Source: Ferrimonas sediminicola
GTDB taxonomy: Bacteria > Pseudomonadota > Gammaproteobacteria > Enterobacterales > Shewanellaceae
Length of the DNA stretch: 64,000 nt
Assembly: GCF_005116715.1 (NCBI RefSeq)
Contig: NZ_SWCI01000004.1
Coordinates: forward strand, 124,001 to 188,000
Direction: 5' to 3'
Positions 17,677-27,280 of the stretch are shown here, one piece after another. Each line of letters begins with the position of its first letter. Position 1 is the first letter of the stretch. The notes under the pieces were generated by a model, which saw only the letters and a program-made list of their open reading frames with translations, did no database searches and was not told the DNA's origin. The position numbers and the translations under genes were made by a program.

Positions 17677-18887
17677 TGAGCGGTTCCAACTCCAAAAAGC
17701 CGCAAGAGGCGTATTACGCCCACGGCAACTCCATGAAGGACTTCCTGCGGTCCCTCTTTATCGCCTACGCCCGTCCCACCTCGGGCAAGGTACACATCCG
17801 TGACGGCATCGATGTGAAGCGCACCATGCACGTGGTGATGCTGTGTCTAGTGCCCGCCATGCTGTTTGGCATGTACAACCAGGGGCTGCAGGCCCAGCTG
17901 GCCCTGAGCACCGGCGCCGAGCTCTCCGACGCCTGGCAACTGGGACTGTTCAACGCCCTGTCCGGCGGCCTGAACGCCGACAGCGGCGCCCTGGCCCTGT
18001 TCGCCTACGGCGCCAGCTTGTTCCTGCCGATCTACCTGACCGCCCTGGTGGTCAACCTGTTCTGGGAGATCGTCTTCGCCCGTGCCCGTGGCCAGGAACT
18101 GCACGAAGGCTTCCTGGTCACCTCCCTGCTGTTCGCCCTGATCCTGCCCATCAGCACCCCGCTGTGGATGGTGGCCCTGGGGGTGAGCTTCGGTGTGGTG
18201 ATGGCCAAGGAGGTGTTCGGCGGCCTCGGCTGTAACTTCCTCAACCCCGCCCTGGCGGGTCTGGCGTTCCTCTACTTCGCCTACCCCACGGTGTTCGCCG
18301 CCACCGGCCAACTGGTGGCCGTGGACGGTTACACCGGCGCCACCGCCCTGGTCGAAGCGGCCAAGGGCAAACTGGCCTTCGCCGACTACCCCTGGTACCA
18401 GGCGTTCAGTGATCAGGCCTGGTGGGATGCCTTCCTGGGCCTGACCCCGGGCGCCACCGGCGAGACCAGCACCCTGGCCCTGCTGATCGGCGGCGGCCTG
18501 CTGATACTCTCCAGCCTCTCCTCCTGGCGGATTGTCGGCGGCGTGTTCATCGGCATGGTGGCCACCGCCACCCTGTTCAACGTCATCGGCTCCGACACCA
18601 ACCCCATGTTCGCCATGCCCTGGACCTGGCACCTGGTCACCGGCGGCTTCGCCATCGGCATGCTGTTTATGGCCACCGACCCGGTCACCAGCACCTACAC
18701 CCGCAAGGGGCGCTGGGCCTACGGCGTCCTCATCGGCTTCATGGTGGTGCTGGTCCGAGTGGTCAACCCCAAGATGGCCGAAGGGATGATGCTGGCGATC
18801 CTGTTCAGCAACCTATGGGCACCGATTTTCGATTACCTGGTGGCACGCGCCAACATCAAACGGAGGCTGGCACGCAATGGCATTTAA
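17676..18887 (+). CDS. nqrB: Na+-translocating NADH:quinone reductase subunit B
   Basis: 403 residues with about ten membrane helices. The flavinylation motif occurs as DGYTGATAL, with Thr223 as the expected covalent FMN attachment; the family consensus is S/TGAT. NqrB is the core membrane subunit holding covalent FMN and riboflavin and forming part of the Na+ channel. The start codon shares one base with the nqrA stop, and the end overlaps nqrC by 11 bp. Its FMN is attached by ApbE, which is not in this window. Confidence 0.97.
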   Translation: MSGSNSKKPQEAYYAHGNSMKDFLRSLFIAYARPTSGKVHIRDGIDVKRTMHVVMLCLVPAMLFGMYNQGLQAQLALSTGAELSDAWQLGLFNALSGGLNADSGALALFAYGASLFLPIYLTALVVNLFWEIVFARARGQELHEGFLVTSLLFALILPISTPLWMVALGVSFGVVMAKEVFGGLGCNFLNPALAGLAFLYFAYPTVFAATGQLVAVDGYTGATALVEAAKGKLAFADYPWYQAFSDQAWWDAFLGLTPGATGETSTLALLIGGGLLILSSLSSWRIVGGVFIGMVATATLFNVIGSDTNPMFAMPWTWHLVTGGFAIGMLFMATDPVTSTYTRKGRWAYGVLIGFMVVLVRVVNPKMAEGMMLAILFSNLWAPIFDYLVARANIKRRLARNGI

Positions 18888-19641
18888 TAAAGATTCCGTG
18901 CTGGGAACCATGACCTTCAGCGTAGTTCTCTGCCTGCTCTGCTCCTTTATGATCACCGGCACCGCCGAAGTGCTGAAGGAGCGTAAGCTGGCGAAGAAGC
19001 GCAGTGAGCTGAAGCGCTACGTGCTGGTGGCAGCCAACGTTGAGGGTGACGACATTGACGAGCTGTTCGACGCCCGGGTCACCCCGATGCTGGTGAACCT
19101 GGACAGCGGCACCATGGAGAACCTCAGCGCCAAGGAGATCCTCGATTTCGACGACCGCATGGCGGCCATCAACCCGGACACCTCCATCAAGCCGAGGAAG
19201 GACACCGCCCGCATCAAGCGCCGCGCCAACCAGGCCCGGGTGTTCAAGGTCACCGACGACAACGGCCAGCTGGCCAGCGTGGTGATGCCCATTCATGGCA
19301 AGGGGCTGTGGTCCGTGGTCTACGGCTATGTGGCGGTTCAGCCCGACCTCAACACCATCGAGGGTCTGGTGATCTCCGAACACGGCGAAACCCCTGGGCT
19401 GACCGACTTCCTCAAGGATCCCCAGTGGCTGTCCGGCTGGCACGACAAGCGGATCTTCGACGACAGCGGCAAGCCGGTGCTGGCGGTGGTCAAAGGCGGT
19501 GCCAAGAAGGGTGACATCCACGGCGTGGACGGCGTCAGTGGCGCCACCAAGACCGGCCGTGGTCTGCAGAAAGCGGTAACATTCTGGTTCGGCCCCGAGG
19601 GCTACCAGACCTTCCTGAACACCTTTAAGAAGGAGGCCTGA
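18877..19641 (+). CDS. nqrC: Na+-translocating NADH:quinone reductase subunit C
   Basis: 254 residues: one N-terminal membrane helix (about 10-30), then a periplasmic FMN-binding domain ending with [13 protein letters not shown]. Thr224 is the predicted phosphoester-linked FMN site. [14 protein letters not shown] is the other family signature. The gene begins within the end of nqrB and is followed one base later by nqrD, indicating a single transcript. NqrC relays electrons between the 2Fe-2S/iron centre and the NqrB FMN. Confidence 0.97.
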   Translation: MAFNKDSVLGTMTFSVVLCLLCSFMITGTAEVLKERKLAKKRSELKRYVLVAANVEGDDIDELFDARVTPMLVNLDSGTMENLSAKEILDFDDRMAAINPDTSIKPRKDTARIKRRANQARVFKVTDDNGQLASVVMPIHGKGLWSVVYGYVAVQPDLNTIEGLVISEHGETPGLTDFLKDPQWLSGWHDKRIFDDSGKPVLAVVKGGAKKGDIHGVDGVSGATKTGRGLQKAVTFWFGPEGYQTFLNTFKKEA

Positions 19642-19642
19642 G

Positions 19643-20266
19643 ATGAGCAGTAGCAGTAATGCGGCCAAGCAGGTGCTGACCACTCCCATCTTCGCCAATA
19701 ACCCGGTGGCCATGCAGGTGCTGGGGGTCTGTTCCGCCCTGGCGGTGAGTAACTCCATGGAAACCGCGGTGGTGATGACCCTGGCGGTGACCTTCGTACT
19801 GGTGTTCTCAAACCTGTTTATCTCGCTGATCCGCAACTTCATCCCCAACAGCGTGCGCATCATCGCCCAGATGACGGTAATCGCCTCTCTGGTGATCGTG
19901 GTGGACATGGTGCTGCAGGACGTAGCCTACGAGCTGTCCCAGAAACTGTCGGTATTCGTGGGACTGATCATCACTAACTGCATCGTCATGGGCCGGGCGG
20001 AAGCCTACGCCATGAAGAGCGGGCCGCTGATGTCGGTCATCGACGCCCTGGGCAACGCCATGGGCTATGGCGTCATCCTCATCGGCGTCGGCTTCGTGCG
20101 CGAGCTGCTGGGTTCCGGCACCCTGTTCGGCCACGAGGTGATCGCCACCACAGAGAACGGCGGCATCTACCTGGCCAACGAGATGTTCAAGATGGCCCCC
20201 AGCGCCTTCTTCCTCATCGGCCTGATGATCTGGGGCCTGCACGTGATTCAGAAGCGCAAGGGCTAA
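19643..20266 (+). CDS. nqrD: Na+-translocating NADH:quinone reductase subunit D
   Basis: 207 residues, six hydrophobic helices. [14 protein letters not shown] and [19 protein letters not shown] are diagnostic for the NqrD/RnfE family. With NqrE it forms the pseudo-symmetric membrane pair that ligates an intramembrane iron centre. The alternative, Rnf subunit E, is excluded by the surrounding nqrABC and nqrEF genes. GAAGGAGG precedes the ATG closely. Confidence 0.97.
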   Translation: MSSSSNAAKQVLTTPIFANNPVAMQVLGVCSALAVSNSMETAVVMTLAVTFVLVFSNLFISLIRNFIPNSVRIIAQMTVIASLVIVVDMVLQDVAYELSQKLSVFVGLIITNCIVMGRAEAYAMKSGPLMSVIDALGNAMGYGVILIGVGFVRELLGSGTLFGHEVIATTENGGIYLANEMFKMAPSAFFLIGLMIWGLHVIQKRKG

Positions 20267-20275
20267 GGAGCGAAC

Positions 20276-20884
20276 ATGGAACATCTAATCAGCCTGTTCG
20301 TTCAGGCGGTCTTTATCGACAACATGGCGCTCTCCTTCTTCATGGGGATGTGCACCTTCCTGGCGGTCTCTAAGAAGGTCTCCACCTCCTTCGGCCTCGG
20401 GGTAGCGGTGATCGTGGTGATGGCCCTGGCCGTACCGGTCAACCAGCTGATCTACGTTAACTTCCTGAAGCCGGGCGCCCTGGCGTGGGCCGGCATGCCC
20501 AACCTGGATCTCAGCTACCTGAAGCTGATCACCTTCATCGGCGTCATTGCCGCCCTGGTGCAGATCCTGGAGATGGTGCTGGACAAGTACGCCCCCGCGC
20601 TCTACCAAACCCTAGGGATCTTCCTGCCGCTGCTGACAGTGAACTGTGCCATCTTCGCCGGGGTGATCTTCATGGCCAACCGCGACTACACCATGACCGA
20701 GTCGGTGGTGTTTGCCTTGGGATCCGGCACCGGCTGGGCCATGGCCATCGTGCTGCTGGCCGGCCTGCGCGAGCGGATGAAGTTCTCCGCCATCCCGGAA
20801 GGACTGCAGGGGATCGGCATCACCTTTATCTCCACCGGATTGATGGCCCTGGGCTTTATGGCCTTTGCCGGCGTCTCTCTGTAA
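20276..20884 (+). CDS. nqrE: Na+-translocating NADH:quinone reductase subunit E
   Basis: 202 residues, six helices, homologous to NqrD/Rnf[23 protein letters not shown] and [13 protein letters not shown] contain the conserved cysteines that bind the intramembrane iron with NqrD. The gene lies nine bases after nqrD and is preceded by AAGGAG. It is part of the membrane core through which electron transfer drives Na+ export. Confidence 0.97.
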   Translation: MEHLISLFVQAVFIDNMALSFFMGMCTFLAVSKKVSTSFGLGVAVIVVMALAVPVNQLIYVNFLKPGALAWAGMPNLDLSYLKLITFIGVIAALVQILEMVLDKYAPALYQTLGIFLPLLTVNCAIFAGVIFMANRDYTMTESVVFALGSGTGWAMAIVLLAGLRERMKFSAIPEGLQGIGITFISTGLMALGFMAFAGVSL

Positions 20885-20916
20885 CCCCATTTGTGACGAT
20901 TTAAGAAGGTAACGCG

Positions 20917-22137
20917 ATGGAAATGGCAATCGGCATCAGCATGTTCACCGTAGTGGTGTGTCTGCTGGTCGCGGTGATCCTTATCGCCAAGAGCAAACTG
21001 GTCGCCTCCGGCGACGTCACCATCGGCATCAACGGGGATCCGAACAAAACGGTCAACACCCCGGCCGGTGGCAAACTCCTGGGCGCCTTGGCGAGCCAGG
21101 ATATCTTTATCCCCTCCGCCTGCGGCGGCGGCGGCACCTGCGGCCAGTGCCGGGTGCATGTAAAGTCCGGCGGCGGCGAGATCCTGCCCACCGAGCGAGA
21201 CCACATCACCAAGAAGGAGGCCAAAGAGGGCTGCCGTCTCGCCTGCCAGGTGGCGGTGAAGGATGACATGGAGCTGGAGATCGAAGAGGAGATCTTCGGG
21301 GTGAAGAAGTGGGAGTGCGAGGTGCTCTCCAACGACAACACCGCCACCTTCATCAAGGAGCTGCGCCTCAAGGTGCCCGACGGCGAAGAGGTGCCCTTCA
21401 AGGCCGGCGGCTACATCCAGATCGAGGCCCCGGCCCACAGGGTCAGCTATGCCGACTTCGACATCCCCGCCGAGTACCGCGACGACTGGGAGAAGTACAA
21501 CCTGTTCCAGCTGGAGTCGGTGGTGGCGGAGGACGTGCTGCGCGCCTACTCCATGGCCAACTACCCGGATGAGAAGGGACTGATCATGCTCAACGTGCGT
21601 ATCGCCACACCACCGAGCAACGATCTGCCCCCGGGCAAGATGTCCTCCTACATCTTCAACCTCAAGGCGGGCGACAAGGTGACCATCTCCGGCCCCTTTG
21701 GCGAATTCTTCGTCAAGGAGGAGAGCGAGGCGGAGATGATCTTCATCGGCGGTGGTGCCGGTATGGCCCCCATGCGCTCCCACATTTTCGACCAGCTCAA
21801 GGCCAAGAAGACCAAGCGCAAGATGAGCTTCTGGTACGGTGCCCGTTCGGTGCGGGAGATCTTCTACCAGGAGGACTTCGATACCCTGGCGGCGGAGAAC
21901 GACAACTTCCACTGGAACGTGGCCCTGTCCGATCCCCTGCCCGAGGACAACTGGGACGGCTACACCGGCTTCATCCACAACGTGCTCTACGAGAACTACC
22001 TGAAGAACCACAAGGCCCCCGAGGATTGTGAGTTCTACATGTGTGGACCGCCGGTGATGAACGCCGCGGTGATCAAGATGCTCAAAGACCTTGGCGTCGA
22101 GGATGAAAACATCCTGCTGGATGATTTCGGTGACTGA
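20917..22137 (+). CDS. nqrF: Na+-translocating NADH:quinone reductase subunit F
   Basis: 406 residues: an N-terminal membrane anchor (about 4-25), then a 2Fe-2S domain with ligands Cys69, Cys75, Cys78 and Cys110. A ferredoxin-reductase-like FAD domain ([10 protein letters not shown]) and an NADH domain ([24 protein letters not shown]) follow. This is the electron entry subunit, oxidising NADH in the cytoplasm. AAGAAGGTAACGCG before the ATG is a fair binding site. A 32-bp gap separates it from nqrE. Confidence 0.98.
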   Translation: MEMAIGISMFTVVVCLLVAVILIAKSKLVASGDVTIGINGDPNKTVNTPAGGKLLGALASQDIFIPSACGGGGTCGQCRVHVKSGGGEILPTERDHITKKEAKEGCRLACQVAVKDDMELEIEEEIFGVKKWECEVLSNDNTATFIKELRLKVPDGEEVPFKAGGYIQIEAPAHRVSYADFDIPAEYRDDWEKYNLFQLESVVAEDVLRAYSMANYPDEKGLIMLNVRIATPPSNDLPPGKMSSYIFNLKAGDKVTISGPFGEFFVKEESEAEMIFIGGGAGMAPMRSHIFDQLKAKKTKRKMSFWYGARSVREIFYQEDFDTLAAENDNFHWNVALSDPLPEDNWDGYTGFIHNVLYENYLKNHKAPEDCEFYMCGPPVMNAAVIKMLKDLGVEDENILLDDFGD

Positions 22138-22166
22138 TTGAGGGACGCCCCCTGGGAGACAACACT

Positions 22167-22397
22167 ATGACCGCCTTTGCCACCACCTTCGCCATCATGC
22201 TGCTGGTGACCCTGATGATGTCCATCGGCTACCTGTTCAGGCGCAAGAGCATCGCCGGCTCCTGCGGCGGCCTCGGCGGCGTCGGCATCGACAAGGTGTG
22301 CGACTGCCCCGAGCCCTGCGACAAGCGCAAGGCCAAGATGGCCCGGGAGGCGGAACAGGCACGACGGCAGCGATTCCTCGAGGAGCGGATCCTCTGA
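22167..22397 (+). CDS. nqrM: NqrM, Na+-NQR maturation factor (DUF539)
   Basis: 76 residues: one membrane helix (about 3-24), then a cysteine cluster SCGGLGG...DKVCDCPEPCDKRK and a charged tail. This matches NqrM, the small protein reported to be required for delivering iron to the NqrD/E centre. It is placed last in the operon 29 bp after nqrF, its usual position. The four cysteines after the helix probably form the iron-handling site. Confidence 0.93.
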   Translation: MTAFATTFAIMLLVTLMMSIGYLFRRKSIAGSCGGLGGVGIDKVCDCPEPCDKRKAKMAREAEQARRQRFLEERIL

Positions 22398-22410
22398 CCC
22401 ACCCCATAAG

Positions 22411-22437
22411 AAAAAGGCACCGATTGGTGCCTTTTTT
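22411..22437 (+). terminator. Rho-independent terminator of the nqr operon
   Basis: AAAAAGGCACC-GATT-GGTGCC-TTTTTT, 13 bp after nqrM. It would also work on the other strand. Confidence 0.93.
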
Positions 22438-22526
22438 ATCATCTGATCAATAGATTGCATTTCTGACAACCAGAGAATTCTGATACCCTTTGGCCACACA
22501 GTAAGCCCCAGTTCCCCGGAGATCCG

Positions 22527-22883
22527 ATGAAACTCGCAGTGCCGCTGATGGCCGCCCTGGCCCCCCTCACCCTGTTTGCCCAGGAGCTGGACCTGTTCAT
22601 CGAGATCACCCTGCCCGGCGCCAAGCCGATGCAACTGGAGACCCGGGTGCCCGCCAACCAGTGGAGCGAGCATCCCCTGGGCGACTACCGCCTGTCCCTG
22701 CAACCCACCGCCCTCGACGATCAGGTCACCGTGGACGCGGTGCTCACCAGCGGCAGTGGCGAGCGCCTCAACCAGCTACTGATGCCGGCGGTGGTGGTCC
22801 GGGTCGGCGAGCAGGGCACCATGGCGCTGGGAGAGCCGCCTCGGGTGCTCAGCTTCAGCGTCGGCGCCGACCTGGCGGACTGA
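22527..22883 (+). CDS. Small secreted protein of unknown function
   Basis: 118 residues. The first 18 residues (MKLAVPLMAALAPLTLFA) are a typical Sec signal peptide with cleavage before QELDLF. The mature part of about 100 residues is predicted all-beta, with a repeated alternation (LDLFIEITLPG; YRLSLQPTALDD; VTVDAVL; AVVVRVGEQGTM), and has no cysteine. It resembles a small periplasmic beta-sandwich. No family is recognised. GGAGATCCG precedes the ATG. It is monocistronic between two terminators and convergent with the metalloprotease gene. Confidence 0.7.
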   Translation: MKLAVPLMAALAPLTLFAQELDLFIEITLPGAKPMQLETRVPANQWSEHPLGDYRLSLQPTALDDQVTVDAVLTSGSGERLNQLLMPAVVVRVGEQGTMALGEPPRVLSFSVGADLAD

Positions 22884-22897
22884 CAGGAACGCACAAA

Positions 22898-22925
22898 AAG
22901 GGCCGCTTTATGCGGCCCTTGTTTT
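22898..22925. terminator. Bidirectional terminator between the secreted protein and metalloprotease genes
   Basis: AAGGGCCGC-TTTAT-GCGGCCCTT. GTTTT follows on the plus strand and TTTTT on the minus strand, so both convergent transcripts can end here. Confidence 0.88.
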
Positions 22926-22941
22926 CTCTGACGGAGATCCC

Positions 22942-25900
22942 TTACAGCACCGGCAGGTAGGTCAGCACGCGATAATCACGCTCCAGTTGCTTGTCCAGCA
23001 TCTGCCCCAGAGTCTCGCCACCCACCTCCTGACCCAAGTCATCGGCATTAGCCAGCTTGAAGGCTTCCACCTCCTTGATGCGAGCGATCAGCTGCTGAGC
23101 CAGCAGGTTCTCACTGGTGGCCGCATAGATACGGCCGTTGTGAGCGATCTCCGCCTTCTTGTCCAGGGCGACGGCGTCCAGGTGGATCCCCACGTGTTCA
23201 CGCCACCTACGGGCCTTCTCGTAACCCTGATAGTCACTGTCCCGGGAAGCCAGATCCACCTGACGCAACAGCATCTGCAACAGGTTGCTCTTGCCCTTGG
23301 GGTAGCCATAGCGGTCGGTGTTGAAGCCAAAGTAGCGGGCGACGCTGCGAGCATAGTTGGGCAGGGGCTCGATGCTCTGGTCGGCGAAATCCACAAACTC
23401 GGGCAGATACTGGTCCAGCTTACCACTGGCGCCGCAGTACTGGGTGAATACAGGCTGACCGCCCATGGTCAGGCCGGTACCCTTGCCCATGGCGATCTTA
23501 CACAACATATCCTCGAACACCGGCTGAACCTGGGGCAGATCCACCAGCGCCTTGTAGCCACGGCTGGTGCTGCTGCGAGGGGTGGTGCGAGACACCAGGG
23601 CGCGAACCGCCAGCAGCTTGTCAGGCCACACACCCAGTACATCACGCTCGTTGACATAGGGGTGGTTCGGAGAGGACTCCGGGGCCTTCATGCCATTGAG
23701 CAGGCGACCGGAGAACTGCACGTCGCTGATGTACAGCTGGCTCTGGAAGTTAGGATTGATCTTGGTCTTGAGGATCAGCTCCTTGAGCGCCTCGGGCGAG
23801 TCGGAAAACTCACTGATCACCTCACCGGGCTGCAGCTTGAACTTAAGATCGTTGGAGTTAAAGCGATAGCTCTCCAGCACATCGGCAAAGTTGTAGCTGG
23901 TTTGCAGGGCCACGGCGTCGCCGTCGATCCAGCTGTAGGTTACCTTGACGGTGGCATCGTTCTCCCCCATCAGGGCCAGGAACAGCTCACTGGCATGATC
24001 CACGGCACGCTGACGCTCACAATACCAGGCATCTTGGCCGGCAGCGGCCTTCTGGGCACAGTCGTTAGCGAAGAAGTTCTCAGGCAGGCTGAAGATATCC
24101 TCCAGCAAGCTGACATCCTCGACGAACTGGCGGATATCATCAAACAGGCGCTTACGGCGAACCGCGTAACTCAGGGAGTGATCCTCGTAGAGGTACTGCC
24201 GGTTGTGGCGCAGGTTGCTGGTCTCATAGCTGTCGTGGTAACGCTCGATATAGAAATCGGCGATCTCCTCCAGAGTAGCGCCAGCATCGCTGCGGTTACA
24301 GTTGGAGTTCAGGGTGACGTGGCCGTCGGTACAGAAGTTGTAACTGCGCAGCTCATTCTGCTGAGCCACGTTGTACAGGGCACCGAAGCGGGTTTCACCA
24401 TTGACAATGCCCTTGGCCAGCTCATCGCGACGCTGGGCATCCTCCTCCTTCAGGGACACAAATTCACCGTCCCGCTTCTCCACCTCGCGGGCATAGGCGA
24501 AGCGCAAGGCCGCCAGATCGTAGGGCTCGAAGGTGGTGGCGAAACGGTTGACGTTGTAGTCCATCTGGCTGGAGAACTCGGCGTTTACCGTCAGGTCTGG
24601 GTAACCGGCGGCGGTGAAGGCCTCGTCCATCATCGCCATCTGCTCGTCGGTAAACAGGTTGGCCTTGTCCGTACTGCCGGAGAAGTTGTGGCGCAGACCG
24701 AAATTGTGGCCCAGTTCGTGCGTCAGGGTGCCGGCAAAGGCCTGGGCAGCCAGCTTGGTGGTCAGTTCATCCTGCAGGTTCACAGGCAGGGTCTCGAAGG
24801 CCACCAACCTGCTGCCCACTTCGCCATTTTCCCACAGCTCCGCGCGCCTCCAGTCGATCTTGTGATCCTTGATGCCCGCAGGCAGCTGACGGGCAGAACC
24901 GCCGACCGCGTAGACGTTGTCCACGTGCATCATGGTGTTTTCTGACCAGTAGTCGCTGGTGTGGCGATCGTAATCCACCAGTTCATCGAACTCCTGATCC
25001 TCCCTCGTCAGCTGGGGCAGGGGGGTGGCCTGAGCCAGCAGGGTCTGCTTGGGCTGGTCGAAGTTGGCGGCGTCCACCTTGTCGACGATACCGGCATCAG
25101 CGGTGTCGACACCGTCGCTGTTGTGGTAAACCACACCGGTCAGGGCGGTGGCGGTTTCGGCATCCAGGCGACCGCGGTTGTAGTCCAGGCGAACCTGACG
25201 GTAGTAGCGCACCGCGCCCTGTTTCAGGTTGGAGCTGTACTGATTCACCCGGCCACTGACGATCTCACCGGTCAGGGGGTTGGCGGCGGAGGGACCGTAA
25301 CCGGCCAAGCCGTTGTCCAGAGGCTGGTCAAACAGGGTGATGTGGCTGTAACGCAGGTCACCGTGACGCTTCTCCCTGGCCTGCGCCAGTTCGATCTCGG
25401 GGAAACCGGTCTTGAATAACTTGTTCTGGATATTGATGGCCGTCACACTCTCGCGGGCGGCATCCAGGTACGCCTTGTTCTTTGGCTCGAAGAAGTTATT
25501 GCTCAGGTAGTAGGTGATCCTCTCCTTGGCCGGATTGAAACGGTTCATGTAGGTACGGACATAGCCGTCCACACCTTCGCTGTCGGTGGCATCACGGAAC
25601 TGGTGATCGGAGGTAAAGTAACCGTAGGTTCCGCGTTCATCCTCGCTGTAGGGGATGGGCTGATAATCCGGGCTGGCCAGCTTGTCCACCGCCACGATGG
25701 AGATGTACTCGGTGGTGGTGAAGGAGAGGTTGTCCAGGCTGCCGTTGTAGAACTGGTTGATGCAGGACAGGGTGGCCTGATAGGTGTGCTCGATCTCGAA
25801 GTTGATCACGCCGGACTCCAGGTCCATCTCGTAACCTTTCCAGTCATCGCTGCGAACCAGACGGGGCGCTTCAGTCTCGGTAACACACTGGCCGAAGGTG

Positions 25901-26412
25901 AAGATGTCCTCGATGTTCATCTCCGCCACCTTGGCATCCTGGAACTGGGGAATGAAGTAACGCTTTTTATCCCAGGTCAGATCGGCGTCGGTGTTCTCCT
26001 CCTCCTCGTTGATGCACTCGCGCCATTGATCCTCGCGACACTTGAAGTCGATGTACTTACCAGGAATGGTCAGAACCGGCGCCTGGTTGATGTCGGTCTG
26101 CCAGCGGCTGTCATGGCCCAGACCGATGGAATCACGGTCAATCTGGCGTACCTGAATGCCGTTCTCGGTCTTGGCCAGGGTCACCAGTTTGGGGGCGCCC
26201 TGGGTGAAGCCGCGGATGGCGGCGGCGTAGCGAGGTGCCTGACCTACGCTGCGGATATAGAGATATTGGCGCTCACCGGCCTTGTCGATGGCGTCGGTGG
26301 TTATCTGCTTCTCATCTTTAGGAAGCTCCTTGTAGGGCTCTTCGCCCGCCCCACAGCCGGCCAGAGCCAAGGCACTGGTGACTGCAAGGCATAACAGTGA
26401 TTTGTTCATCAT
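22942..26412 (-). CDS. Large zinc-dependent metalloprotease lipoprotein
   Basis: 1156 residues. The signal peptide ends in the lipobox LAGC (Cys19), so the protein is a lipoprotein, probably outer-membrane bound. The metzincin zinc site HELGHNFGLRH is at 565-575: His565, Glu566 (catalytic), His569 and His575. A probable Met-turn SSQMDYN lies about 40 residues on. It fits the poorly characterised large 'zinc-dependent metalloprotease' group found in marine gammaproteobacteria. Substrate unknown. ATG at 26412 is followed by a second ATG at 26409; AGAGGGT is better spaced for the second. The upstream beta-barrel gene is 19 bp away on the same strand, so the two are co-transcribed. Confidence 0.88.
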   Translation of the reverse strand: MMNKSLLCLAVTSALALAGCGAGEEPYKELPKDEKQITTDAIDKAGERQYLYIRSVGQAPRYAAAIRGFTQGAPKLVTLAKTENGIQVRQIDRDSIGLGHDSRWQTDINQAPVLTIPGKYIDFKCREDQWRECINEEEENTDADLTWDKKRYFIPQFQDAKVAEMNIEDIFTFGQCVTETEAPRLVRSDDWKGYEMDLESGVINFEIEHTYQATLSCINQFYNGSLDNLSFTTTEYISIVAVDKLASPDYQPIPYSEDERGTYGYFTSDHQFRDATDSEGVDGYVRTYMNRFNPAKERITYYLSNNFFEPKNKAYLDAARESVTAINIQNKLFKTGFPEIELAQAREKRHGDLRYSHITLFDQPLDNGLAGYGPSAANPLTGEIVSGRVNQYSSNLKQGAVRYYRQVRLDYNRGRLDAETATALTGVVYHNSDGVDTADAGIVDKVDAANFDQPKQTLLAQATPLPQLTREDQEFDELVDYDRHTSDYWSENTMMHVDNVYAVGGSARQLPAGIKDHKIDWRRAELWENGEVGSRLVAFETLPVNLQDELTTKLAAQAFAGTLTHELGHNFGLRHNFSGSTDKANLFTDEQMAMMDEAFTAAGYPDLTVNAEFSSQMDYNVNRFATTFEPYDLAALRFAYAREVEKRDGEFVSLKEEDAQRRDELAKGIVNGETRFGALYNVAQQNELRSYNFCTDGHVTLNSNCNRSDAGATLEEIADFYIERYHDSYETSNLRHNRQYLYEDHSLSYAVRRKRLFDDIRQFVEDVSLLEDIFSLPENFFANDCAQKAAAGQDAWYCERQRAVDHASELFLALMGENDATVKVTYSWIDGDAVALQTSYNFADVLESYRFNSNDLKFKLQPGEVISEFSDSPEALKELILKTKINPNFQSQLYISDVQFSGRLLNGMKAPESSPNHPYVNERDVLGVWPDKLLAVRALVSRTTPRSSTSRGYKALVDLPQVQPVFEDMLCKIAMGKGTGLTMGGQPVFTQYCGASGKLDQYLPEFVDFADQSIEPLPNYARSVARYFGFNTDRYGYPKGKSNLLQMLLRQVDLASRDSDYQGYEKARRWREHVGIHLDAVALDKKAEIAHNGRIYAATSENLLAQQLIARIKEVEAFKLANADDLGQEVGGETLGQMLDKQLERDYRVLTYLPVL

Positions 26413-26431
26413 ACCCTCTTGCTTAACCGCT

Positions 26432-27280
26432 TTAGAAATATTGTGTTACCGACAGGAAGAAGGTTGAGCTGCGCTTGTCATAAAACTCAAACCCTTTCGA
26501 TTGGCCAATTTCAGGATTATAGAAACGGCCACTGTTGTTATGCCCTATGGCAAGAATAAGATTCGGCTTCGCCTGCCAACCCAACTCCTGAGCGAAATAG
26601 AACCTGTCACCGAGTTGACGACCATAATAGTTTTCACTCCAGATGTACTGGCCAGTTACATCCAGATACCAATCAGGGGTGAATTGCCATAAGGCATCGA
26701 CCACCACATCATACTGATGTTCAGTCAACACACGCCTTCCAGATGTCTTATATTTGTAGTCGTTGTATTTGTATCTGGGAGAGACATAAAAAAACCATTC
26801 ATCTCCTGGGTTCCAATATAAATAACCCGCCACTCTGAATGAGTATTCAAGGTTATCCAACTTGGTGTAGTGGTTACCCGGCAACACCACACCGATGCTG
26901 CCTTTGGTTGACCACTGATCATTCACGCGGTATTTGCGAGTCCGGTATTCCACGATGGGATCGTAAAAGGTGGACTCCTGACCGTGCAGGGTCTCCTGTT
27001 CACCGCCGACAGTGAGCCGGAACTGCCCGAAGTCGGTGCGATACCCCAGTCGCGCATTGAGATAGAATGCCTCATAGGCATGGTGGGAGTCTGAACTATA
27101 ACTGTTTCTCGAGTAACCTCCACCGACATATCCGGACCAGCGGGAGGGTTCATCCTGGGGGAGATCGTAGTCAATAGCCGCCGAGGCCGCGGTTGTCCAC
27201 AACAGCATGACTCCGGCCAGCAGTCGCCCATTTCTACGACCTCTGCCTCTTGTGAAGATAAGTGAGTGTGTTGATTGCAT
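26432..27280 (-). CDS. Outer-membrane beta-barrel protein paired with the metalloprotease
   Basis: 282 residues. A long basic signal peptide (1-34, cleavage near ASA-AIDYD) precedes alternating amphipathic strands rich in Tyr, Trp and Gly. The protein ends in QYF, the terminal aromatic signal recognised by the Bam machinery. About 10-12 strands can be counted, suggesting a small barrel. No specific family is recognised; it resembles uncharacterised Shewanella/Ferrimonas-type outer-membrane proteins. The gap to the metalloprotease is only 19 bp, so a functional pairing is likely (barrel plus surface or periplasmic lipoprotein protease). AAAGG precedes the ATG. Confidence 0.75.
   Translation of the reverse strand: MQSTHSLIFTRGRGRRNGRLLAGVMLLWTTAASAAIDYDLPQDEPSRWSGYVGGGYSRNSYSSDSHHAYEAFYLNARLGYRTDFGQFRLTVGGEQETLHGQESTFYDPIVEYRTRKYRVNDQWSTKGSIGVVLPGNHYTKLDNLEYSFRVAGYLYWNPGDEWFFYVSPRYKYNDYKYKTSGRRVLTEHQYDVVVDALWQFTPDWYLDVTGQYIWSENYYGRQLGDRFYFAQELGWQAKPNLILAIGHNNSGRFYNPEIGQSKGFEFYDKRSSTFFLSVTQYF

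Noticed and set aside
22987-24945. 652-codon plus-strand frame inside the metalloprotease gene
   Set aside because: Gly/Val/Leu/Gln-rich shadow frame; the minus strand carries the lipobox and HExxH motif.
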